Made by a program: the position numbers and the translations under genes
The notes under the pieces: generated by a model
Database searches by the model: none
Told to the model about the DNA's origin: nothing
Seen by the model: the letters and a program-made list of their open reading frames with translations, nothing else
Assembly: GCA_003550305.1 (NCBI GenBank)
Contig: QKYT01000069.1
Span: forward strand, 274,600-302,915
From: Glomus cerebriforme
Taxonomy: Eukaryota; Glomeromycota; Glomeromycetes; Glomerales; Glomeraceae
Reading direction: 5' to 3'
DNA length: 28,316 bases
Part shown: positions 20,327 through 28,316 of the stretch, piece by piece
How the letters are laid out: every line of letters starts with the position of its first letter
Position numbering within the stretch: the stretch's first letter is position 1

Positions 20327-20715
20327 ATAAGATAGAGAAAGTATATGACCAGAATTAATTAAAGGAGGGATTTAAAAGATGGGATAAACAGATTAGATGA
20401 TTTAATGGGTTTTTTTTCTTTTATTTTCGTTTATACAGAAGTTGGTGATAAACCATTTTTATTCAATTAAATTAGATTGATTTGTCAAGATAATTGTTTA
20501 TTTATATTAGAATGAACTTGTAAAAATTAATTTATTTTCAAAGCAATAATAATATAATTTAAGCATAATGGAATGTATAATTAGGGTTGATTCATGAGAA
20601 ATCGACATATCATTATATAGATATGATTAGTAAATTTTTAGCAAATTTATACATCTCTTTTATATATTATCAAAAATAATATTTTAAATCTTGCTTAACT
20701 CATTAATTAAAGTTA
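20327..20715. other. 3' flank of AP-3 sigma up to the hAT insertion
   Basis: No gene seen. AT-rich, ending at the target-site duplication of the hAT element. Confidence 0.5.
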
Positions 20716-20912
20716 TAAAGCAGTAGGGTGTCCAGGATTTCATGGTACGATGATCCAAAAAGTGTGGTGTGATTTTAATTCCGGCCAGATTTACCGTAAT
20801 TTCGGCCAGATTTAGTAGCTATAATATCATAATTTTTACGTCTTTTATTGATTTTATTTATTTAAATATGAATTATTCACGATCAGTGTATAAAATCTGA
20901 AAAAAATTATAT

Positions 20913-21067
20913 GTGCACATGTGCACATAAAGCATTTTTTTTTGTGCACAATAGTGCACATTTTTATTGATTTTATTAATATTTTTTTTTAAAAAAAATT
21001 GTGCACATAAGTGCACATTAAATTTTAAAAATTGTGCACATAAAAATTAAAATGTGCACATGTGCAC
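20913..21067. repeat. Nine GTGCAC sites near one end of the hAT element
   Basis: The palindrome GTGCAC occurs at 20913, 20921, 20944, 20954, 21001, 21011, 21034, 21054 and 21062, mostly as pairs 8-10 bp apart within ATGTGCACAT-like context. No copies are seen near the other end of the element. Clustered subterminal motifs are the known transposase-binding sites of hAT elements such as Ac; that role here is inferred. Confidence 0.75.
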
Positions 21068-21104
21068 ACTGTTCACGATCTAATAATTCATAATTAATAT
21101 TACC

Positions 21105-22701
21105 TAAATTAAAATAAAGAAAATTTAGCATCTGAATGCTTTCCGGCTTCTTTAAGTGCAATCCTTCTATCTGATAAAATATTTTTATAACTAGAAAAAC
21201 TACGTTCAACATCTACACCAGACACAGGTAACCAAATATATACTAAAGCTATAGCACTAAGTTCTGGTAATAAATGTGTTTTGCCTCGCCAATATACCTA
21301 TAAATCTAATAATTCTTCAATTGGTTCATTAAGTCCGCAATAAATAGCCCATTCTTGGATTAAATTATCAGTAGGACAACAAAGTTTTTCAATGATTCCA
21401 TATCATAGTTTGCTACATAGATTGAATAAATCTTGGATCAAAGCATCGGATTGCTTTAAATAATGATAAAGCTGGATGGTGAGAAATATGTTTTTCACAT
21501 TTTTCATAAGCCAACGAAAAAGCCTGGGAAAATAATGTAACAAATGATTCTTTACTGCAGTTTTCTTCATCTAATATTTGATCCATTTCACTTAAAATTG
21601 GAGGATTTCTTCTTCCTGATGAAAGAAAAGCTTAAAGGCTGACTATTCTTGAATAAACAAATGGAGCTATTGCTTTATTTCGTATTTTAAAGAATTCCAA
21701 ATCATTAACCAATCTAAAAAATAAATAAATTGTTTTAATAAAATTTTTAATTAAAAACAATCCTTTTATTCAATTTCCTTTACCTGCCACAATTATATGT
21801 GATAAAACATATAAAAATTTTAATATATAGTCATATAGAACATGATCTTGATGTTCACAAAAGGTCTTAAAATATTGAATAGCTTTTGAATCATGATTGA
21901 TAGAATATTCTGCATTAATAAATATAATTACATGAGAATATAAAGGTTTAATCCAACATAACAATGAGAACCATGAATTCCATCATGTTTTCACAGGTAA
22001 TGGTACTAAAGTTGGAAAATCAATATTACTTTATAACAAATGCTTTTTTTAACGAATTTTTCTTTGTGAATTATAAACAAATATTGCTTTGAAATTTGAA
22101 ACCAATCTCTCAACTAATTCAAATTTTTTAAAATCAACCCAAGTTTCACCAATCAAATTAAGAATATATGCTAGATAACAATTATGCTTCATTTTTGGTA
22201 AAAAAGAAGATAAATGTAAATATGCTAATTTCATATATGAAGTATTATCAGATATAAAAAAAATAACATTTTTGTAAGGAATATTGTAAAAATAAAGTGT
22301 ATTCATAACAAATTGGGAAATAGATAAAGCATTTACATTAGATAAAATTCAGTTCTCGCTAATTTAGTTTGATTATTAAAACTTAACAGTATATCGACCA
22401 TAATGATCTGTTATTTTATCAATTGTTATACAAATAATCTTATCAATAATAATATTTTTTAAATTTTGAAGTTTTAATTCATATAATAATGGAAGATACT
22501 TCTCATAAAGTTGATTTGCTTCAATAATTAATCTTCCTAAAAATATAAATTAAATTATTTTATTATTTGTTTAATTAAATATTTATATAATTCAAATAAA
22601 ACATTAAAAATTACATATCATTTTTACAATATTTCATTAAAAATGGTTTGAGTTTTTCAATTTTTTCTAAAGAAATATTTGCAAAACTAAATGCCTTTTA
22701 T
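21105..22701 (-). pseudogene. hAT transposase, broken
   Basis: Reading down from about 22701: KAFSFANISLEKIEKLKPFL and MKYCKND. An apparent intron follows (GTAATT...TTTAG, about 22612-22541), then RLIIEANQLYEKYLPLLYEL and IICITIDKITDHYGRYTV. Next come VIFFISDNTSYMKLAYLHLS, HNCYLAYILNLIGETWVDFK and WIKPLYSHVIIFINAEYSIN. It ends with SGVDVERSFSSYKNILSDRR at about 21205-21145, the conserved C-terminal dimerisation motif of hAT transposases. Multiple frameshifts and stops break it, and no zinc-finger BED domain is visible at the N-terminus. Confidence 0.82.
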
Positions 22702-23027
22702 CAAAAAAAGATTGATAATTTGAATATATAAGATTTATCACTAATTACATTTGATTTATTGCAAAAAGTACAAAAAGTATAAAATCTTGCCAAAAAATGC
22801 AGTCATACCAAAAATGTGAAAATATAGCAAAAAGAATGAGAAAAGTATAACCGTTCCATTCTGGACATCTTATAAAGCAGGTAAAAATAAATATTTTTAA
22901 GACTTATAATTATTTATATATCTAAATTTTATTTGTTACTATTTATTTATTGATATTATTAATTTATTAATATTAGATAAACATTTATAATTCTGGTTAA
23001 ATTATATTAAATATATAAATATACTAA

Positions 23028-24802
23028 AGAGGTATGCTCTGATGAAATCTGTTCAATCCGTCATCCATTTTTGAATGGATTGGATAATTCGAATTAAGGA
23101 ATGAATGAATTTCGGATAATCCGGATGGATCTGTTAGATAACATCAGATTGATCAGATGTTATACGGATAATCAGATTGACCAGATTGATCAGATAATCT
23201 GGTCAAATCTGGTATTTTTTTTTATTTTTTTGTTTTTAGTGGTGTTTTTTTTATTTTAATACATAAAAATGTTTATTAATGTTCTTTTTTATTTTTTTTT
23301 ATAGGAACGAACTCTTCAGCTCAGCTCCTAAAGGTAATTGAAGGGGGTGGTTATTAAACTTTAATACAAGAACGTTACTAACATTCTTTTTTTTTTTTTA
23401 TAGGAATGAACATTTCAGCTCGACTTCTGGAGGTAATTGAAGGGGAGGGTGATTATTAAACTTTAATACAAGAACGTTGCTAATGTTTTTTTTTTCTTTT
23501 TTATAGGAATGAACACTTCATTAGCTCAGCTTCTGGAGGTAATTGAAGGGGTGGTTATTAAACTTTAATATAAGAACATTACTAATGTTCTTTTTTTTTC
23601 TTTTTTATAGGAATAAACACTTCAGCTTGACTCCTGGAAGTAATTGAGAGGAGTTATTAAACTTTAATACAAGAACGTTGCTAATATTCTTTTTTTTTTC
23701 TTTTTTTATAGAAATGAACTCTTCATCAGCTCAGCTTCTGGAGGTAATTAAAGGGGGATAGTTATTAAACTTTAATATAAGAACATTGCTAATATTCTTT
23801 TTTTTCTTTTTTTATAGGAACGAACACTTCAGCTCAATTCCTGAAGGTAATTGAAGGGGGGTAGTTATTAAACTTTAATACAAGAACATTGCTAATGTTC
23901 TTTTTTTTCTTTTTTATAGGAATGAACACTTCGGCTTAACTTCTGGAGATAATTAAAGGGGGGTGGTTATTAAACTTTAATACAAGAACATTGCTAACGT
24001 TCTTTTTTTCTTTTTTATAGGAACGAACACTTCAACTCGACTCTTGGAGGTAATTGAAGGGGGGTGGTTATTAAACTTTAATATAAGAATGTTGCTAACA
24101 TTTTTTTTTTTTCTTTTTTTAGAAATGAATACTTCAGCTCAACTCCTAGAGGTAATTGAAGGGGAGACTGGGGAGTGGTTATTAAACTTTAATATAAGAA
24201 TGTTGCTAACATTCTTTTTTTCTTTTTTGTAAGAACGAACACTTCGGCTCAGCTTTTGAAGGTAAATAGAGTAAAAGGAGGCAGAAGGGGGAGGTGTTTC
24301 TTTTTTATTTTATTATACAAGAACATTTATTAACATTCATTTTTTTTCTTTTTTGTAAGAACAAACTCTTCGACTTAGTTCCTGAAGGTAAATGGGGTAA
24401 ATGGGGGCGGAGGGAGGTGTTTCTTTTTTATTTTATTATATAAAAATATTTATTAATGTTTATTTTACTTTTATTTTTTGTAGGAATAAACTTTTCAGCT
24501 CAGCTTCTAGAGGTAATTGAAGGAGATGTGGTTATTAAACTTTAATATAAGAACGTTGCTAATGTTCTTTTTTTTCTTTTTGTAGGAGTGATCTTCATTT
24601 ACCTTCAATTACAGTATGTAAAGTTTTATAAAAAATCTGGTAGATCTGGTAAATCCAGTAATATAAATGGATCATCAGATTGACCAGATATCTGTTAAAC
24701 CATCTGGTCAATCTGGTGATATAAATAGATCAATTCGAACCTGATCAATTTTCAGATAAATGACCGGATATCCAGATTGACCAGATTTCAGAGCATATCT
24801 CT
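23028..24802. mobile_element. TIR-bounded non-autonomous element carrying a minisatellite
   Basis: The left end (23028-23051) reads AGAGGTATGCTCTGA then TGAAATCTG. The right end (24781-24802) in reverse complement reads AGAGATATGCTCTGA then AATCTGG. Inside each end lies a subterminal zone full of CCAGATT/AATCTGG and TGATCAGAT motifs (23090-23215 and 24635-24790), several forming palindromes such as CCAGATTGATCAGATAATCT. The centre is a tandem array. No transposase frame was found and no clean target-site duplication could be assigned. Confidence 0.6.
23302..24585. repeat. About 12-copy minisatellite, 99-126-bp unit
   Basis: Each unit has a T-rich tract ending in TAG, a conserved core of 29 or 32 bp (for example GAACGAACACTTCAGCTCAG, ending CTCCTGGAG), then GTAATTGAAGGGG, GTTATTAAACTTTAATA and CAAGAACGTTGCTAA. 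Cores begin near 23305, 23404, 23507, 23610, 23712, 23817, 23920, 24021, 24123, 24232, 24358 and 24484. Units 10 and 11 are a longer variant (about 126 bp) with GTAAAT and a TTTTTTATTTTATTAT spacer. A partial variant unit precedes the array at about 23225-23300. Confidence 0.9.
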
Positions 24803-25049
24803 ACCCTTAGTACTATAAAGAATAAAGTACCAGTGAGTCAGTTCCAGTACTGGTAATACTATAGACGTAATCATAGTTAGAATTGAATATCTCATCAATC
24901 TTTCACTTTTTTTTATTCATATTTATATTTATCTGAAGAAATTAGAGAAATAGTAAAATAGTGAAATAACTTAAAAATATCCTATAATCAGCTTGTAATG
25001 AATAAGGTAGTAAAAATTCTTATATTTACATCACATACACTTTGATATT

Positions 25050-26240
25050 ATAGTAAGTTTTAGCAGATATCTACAGTTACCTAATTTTATTTGCCTTTAG
25101 TTATGCAAATTATTTTCTCTAATATTTCGCTTATAATTTTTTTGATTGTATAATTAATATGTCCTGTATTTTCTTTACCAATTATATTCACTTGAAATGT
25201 GATTACTAAACTATTGAGAAGACTTATAGCTATATATAAGATAGAAGAAATATATTTGCACTAAAGCTACCCTTTTAAACTAAAATTCATTTTCTAAACT
25301 AATTCTAAACTTCTAAACTAAACACTATTTTCTAAATTAATTTCAAATTTCTAGTAATAGAAGTTAGTTCAAAACTAATTTAAACTTAATTTGAAAGTTT
25401 AAATCTGATTTAAAACTAATTTAAAAATAAAAATTAACTTTTAATTTTTAGTTTAGAAAGTTTTAAAATTTAAAGTAATTTTCTAAAATATTTTAGAATA
25501 GTTTCAATTTAAAATAATTCTAAACTTATTAGTTTAGAAGAGCAACTTTAATTCATACTACATAGCTTTGTTACTATCTACAACTGGACCCATATTTTTT
25601 ATTCTGCAAAGAATATCATCAATATATAGCTTAAATTTGGAGGCGTTTTCATTGATTAGTATGATGGCTATATTATGATATATGAGCTCAAAATATATAA
25701 AAAGAATCCTTTAATCTAATATTACTTATATGATATAAATTATAAAATGTGAATTATATTTTTACTAACAATCTTATATTTTTTTAGCACCTTACTCAAG
25801 TCTTTCAAACTTTTGTACAAGAAGAACGACTTTAATTTATGCTTGTTAACTAAGTTCTTTAATAAAATCAGCAAAGTTTAAAGTGGGTTTTTCTAGCATT
25901 CTCCATTTTTCAAATTTTTCTTTTGTTATCTTGAAAACATATGACCTGTAATTTCCTGCTTTTTTAAAATTTTGATAGTTATTTCACTAAGCTTCAAGTT
26001 CTCTTTCTTATGCAAAAAATTTATAAGTTTCTTCATTTTATATTTTTAAATTATTTTAGCTTGAATGAGAGTATTTTTTTCTTCAGTTGCAGTGATACTA
26101 GTAGAGGTAGAAGTTGGTATATTAGTTTCAGAAATAGATATAGTATTACATTTTTATATAATATTTGGCTTAGACAAAAAAATAGTATTATATTTCAAAG
26201 TAAGATAAAAATTTATTTCTGAAAAAGGCTAAGCATTAAT
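25050..26240 (-). pseudogene. SAM-like-domain protein pseudogene split by a MITE
   Basis: Reading down from about 26150: a Ser/Thr-rich leader (ETNIPTSTSTSITATEEKN), then INFLHKKENLKLSEITIKIL and KKQEITGHMF, a helical SAM-like domain (LKLSE...ILKKQEITG). KLKSFFLYKSLKDLSKVLKK follows at about 25845-25785, and LYIDDILCRIKNMGPVVDSN-KAM at about 25640-25565. After the MITE the same protein resumes: KYISSILYIAISLLNS, IIGKENTGHINYTIKKII and EILEKIICITKGK, ending near 25060. Several stops and frameshifts occur. The order SAM-like, linker, RIK-x-MG...DSN-x-AM, then ENTG-x-(I/V)-(N/D)Y-(A/T)IK resembles an expanded protein family of arbuscular mycorrhizal fungi, by memory only. Function unknown. Confidence 0.55.
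25262..25550. mobile_element. Small TIR element (MITE) inserted in the SAM-like pseudogene
   Basis: A 289-bp AT-rich block has 22-bp terminal inverted repeats: left 25262-25283 (TAAAGCTACCCTTTTAAACT..), right 25529-25550 (reverse complement TAAAGTTGCTCTTCTAAACT..). They match at 18 of 22 positions, and all four differences are transitions. The interior repeats CTAAACTAATTT-like motifs in both orientations. It has no coding capacity. Its tips are TA, compatible with a TA target site as in Tc1/mariner-type MITEs. The interrupted protein frame flanks it on both sides. Confidence 0.7.
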
Positions 26241-26439
26241 ATATAATTTTATATTGCACAAGCATTGTATCATTATACATGACTCTGTTTTGACAAAATA
26301 ATACTTTATTTATGAAATAAAAAATGTTACCTGAACTGATTTACAATACATAAAAATTGTGAATATTTTGCTATATAATATGATTAAAAAAATACTATTT
26401 ATTTTTAGGTTTTATGAGAATGTAAATTTAATCTTGAAC

Positions 26440-26625
26440 AAAAGGTTTATCAAAATATTTAAAGATATCTTTAGTTAATTCTATGGGTTTATCTTCCTTA
26501 GGATCATTAATGTAAAGATTAAAGCTAAGCGAGAGAGTTTAGTAATCTTGATTTTTGATTTGCTAATTAAGTTTTAATGGCAAATTTGAAAGTAGTAATT
26601 TTATCTTCCTTGTAAAGCTTAAGGG
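26440..26625 (-). pseudogene. Short decayed coding fragment, unassigned
   Basis: The minus strand contains LTLKLYKEDKITTFKFAIKT and, after frame changes, NQKSRLLNSL and LYINDPKEDKPIELTKDIFK, then YFDKPFVQD. The residues look protein-like, but the fragment is broken by several stops. No family recognised. It lies just outside the left inverted repeat of the next element. Confidence 0.3.
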
Positions 26626-27056
26626 TAAGGTTCACAATGTAGATCATTTTGATTATAGCATGGTGGGATGATAATAATAAGTAGTATAAAAAATAAATGC
26701 GTCTATAAGAAAAAAGGCAAAACGCGCCTAATATTTTTCATACTTTTTGTGTAAACTCTCTAAAACCCAATATATATGCTGTATAAAAAATAAAGTTTAT
26801 TTACTTTAACAATATAATTTTAACATATATATAAAGTTCATACAAAATTGCTAATTTTTCAATAGGAACTGCTAATTTTATAGTTTATTCTAAGCAACAA
26901 CTTCAAAATCTCTTAGATAATATATTAAACGACAGTAAAAATATTTTTTTTTATTTTTTTGAAGCGAAAAATTTACTTTTAATACGATATTAGCCTAAAA
27001 ATTTGATATAATATAGTTGTATTAATAAAATTCAAATATTTTATTTTTTTAGAACA

Positions 27057-28036
27057 ATGTCAGCTCACTCATAGTTTAAGATGCTAAAAAAGACTAATGA
27101 TAAATACATTAGTATTAAACGTGCTGATAGAACATGGATTGTACAAGATGATACCAAATTATTTAAAATATTACCTTATCACCGTACCTTACCAAAAGAT
27201 AATTATGCATATCAACTTTGTACTGTTGATGACATTATTAAAATCTGATTCTGAATAAACTAGATGTTGGGTTCCTCTTGTCTCTGGTTATAGCATTATG
27301 TCCAAAATCAAATCGCATTTTTTGCAACTCTCTATTGGTGAAAATAATGACAATTTAAAATTTGAATAGATTGATTATGGTAATAATAGCACATTCAAAG
27401 GAAATCCTATTGCTAGTGGTGTGGACGGTGAATTCTTTCAATCCCTACGACAATATTTGGAAAAACAGAATGTTATTAAAGGCAGAATATCAATTCCTAA
27501 TATTCTCAGATTGAATATCTATAAAAATGCAATATACCTTTGTAATGTTGTTGTTGATCTGACATTCATTGATTGCGCATCATCTTTCATGGGCTGAAGA
27601 TATATCAAATGAAATATGTGGAGCATGCAATAATTATTCATCAAATTTGATTAATAAGCCAGTATGAAAGGACTTTTCAGCTAATGTAATTAGGATATTA
27701 AAAATTGCCAAAGAAATTATAACATCTGGTAAAATAAGCAAAATGGTGGCATTAGATATTGCAGCAGTTTTTNGTAAACTAAAAAGAGCTAATGAATTTG
27801 GGCTTTCAGAATTACCAATCTATAATGAACCTTTTAAACATAAATTGAAAAATAAAGATAATACTTTATTTGTTATAGATGACCTCTATGTTAGAGGTTT
27901 ATTAATTTTGAATTTTCAACTTCGAAAAATATTACCTTTAACTGGAAACTTTTCATTTAAACCAATAATCGTAGGATTGGAAGATAATGCTGAAGAAGAA
28001 GCAAAATATAATACATGGCAATATTGTTTCAAATAA
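27057..28036 (+). pseudogene. Broken gene of unknown function inside the inverted repeats
   Basis: The ATG at 27057 starts MSAHS, then TAG, FKMLKKTNDKYISIKRADRT and LFKILPYHRTLPKDNYAYQL. After a frameshift near 27242: TRCWVPLVSGYSIMSKIKSH, FLQLSIGENNDNLKFE, then GVDGEFFQSLRQYLEKQNVI and KGRISIPNILRLNIYKNAIY. After another shift near 27580: LSWAEDISNEICGACNNYSS, and then an open stretch to the stop at 28034-28036, including KHKLKNKDNTLFVIDDLYVR. The intact parent would have been about 320 aa. CGAC is the only Cys pair seen. An N at 27773 leaves one codon undetermined. No domain recognised. Confidence 0.45.
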
Positions 28037-28149
28037 TAAATTTTGTTATAAATTTGTTTTTTCTATGAGATTAATAAATTTTTGAATATTCCGTCAAACT
28101 TTAAAATATAAAAATATATTAAAAAAAGTGGTCACATGACATGTATGCC

Positions 28150-28188
28150 GATCATTCCATTAGTCACAATGACTAATAAAAAATGATC
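28150..28188. repeat. Hairpin-forming inverted repeat near the element end
   Basis: GATCATTCCATTAGTCA and TGACTAATAAAAAATGATC face each other across a 3-bp loop, with imperfect pairing in the middle. It overlaps the inner part of the right 29-bp arm (28180-28208). Confidence 0.5.
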
Positions 28189-28316
28189 TACATTGTGAAC
28201 CCTACCTTTAATCACAAAATTTTTTTCATCTAGGTTAGAGGTCCAAATAAAAACATTCTTAATAGGTACTTTACAGAAACCTTTAATATTTATAAATATA
28301 TTAACAATATTTTTGA

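Larger units (their letters stand above)
20716..22880 (-). mobile_element. hAT-superfamily DNA transposon, decayed, with 8-bp TSD
   Basis: The direct repeat TAAAGCAG at 20716-20723 and 22873-22880 brackets a 2149-bp element (20724-22872). Its ends are TAGGGTGTCCAG and, in reverse complement, TAAGATGTCCAG (10 of 12 matching), an Ac-like start. An 8-bp duplication, short TIRs and an internal hAT transposase agree with each other. The shared flank is actually 11 bp (TTATAAAGCAG), so a shift of up to 3 bp in the boundary is possible. Confidence 0.85.
26622..28208. mobile_element. Putative element with 29-bp inverted ends
   Basis: The sequence at 26622-26650 (AGGGTAAGGTTCACAATGTA, then GATCATTTT) recurs as reverse complement at 28180-28208 with only two mismatches. 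The arms bracket 1587 bp that contain one broken gene (27057-28036). Arms this well conserved in so mutated a region suggest TIRs of a DNA transposon or similar unit. No target-site duplication is evident at the arm tips, and the arms could instead be two copies of some other repeat in opposite orientation. Confidence 0.45.

Noticed and set aside
24044..24232. Open frame across two minisatellite units
   Set aside because: It repeats the same residues because of the tandem array and is closed in most other units; not a real gene.
24715..24735. TTCGAACCT as a tRNA B-box
   Set aside because: No matching A-box or cloverleaf could be formed around it, and it lies in the CCAGATT subterminal zone of a repeat element.
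25820..25850. A second copy of the MITE right end (AAGAACGACTTTAATT)
   Set aside because: On the minus strand this is coding sequence of the SAM-like pseudogene (KLKSFFLYK). The similarity to the MITE end is short and probably coincidental.

Overview
The window is very AT-rich, with long A/T homopolymers, short GT-AG introns that are common inside genes, and many decayed mobile elements on both flanks. The intact genes (a DASH-complex Duo1, an intron-rich Argonaute, an AP-3 sigma adaptin and an ER J-protein) point to a fungus. The style of the repeat-borne reading frames fits an arbuscular mycorrhizal fungus (Glomeromycotina, Rhizophagus-like). That placement is from memory of such sequences; no search was run.

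Layout. (1) About 29-6767: a compact, heavily mutated multi-gene mobile element. It holds a gag/capsid-like gene with an internal inverted block, an unknown gene, a convergent HTH-like gene, an array of 20-bp repeats, a coiled-coil protein with a C-terminal membrane anchor, an A32/FtsK-like P-loop ATPase and a DDE integrase. Neighbouring genes are 1 to about 40 bp apart, except at the repeat-bearing divergent spacer. The gene set resembles a Maverick/Polinton-type element. (2) 6880-8341: remnants on the minus strand, including a zinc-ribbon plus nuclease-like gene. (3) 8440-10150: extremely AT-rich DNA without recognisable genes. (4) 10421-20326: the host gene island, with a DNAJC3/P58IPK-like co-chaperone (+), Duo1 (-), Argonaute (+, 13 exons, complete catalytic tetrad) and AP-3 sigma (+, 5 exons). 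(5) 20716-22880: a decayed hAT element with 8-bp target duplication, TIRs and nine GTGCAC sites. (6) 23028-24802: a TIR-bounded element filled by a roughly 12-copy minisatellite. (7) 25050-26240: a minus-strand SAM-like-domain pseudogene split by a small TIR element. (8) 26622-28208: an element with near-identical 29-bp inverted ends holding a broken gene of unknown function.

The four host genes serve unrelated functions (ER protein folding, chromosome segregation, small-RNA silencing, vesicle traffic) and do not form a pathway. The first 6.8 kb is the most unusual part. Its in-frame stops fall almost only where Gln, Arg or Trp is expected, which suggests C-to-T hypermutation, and its gene packing resembles a virus-like mobile element.
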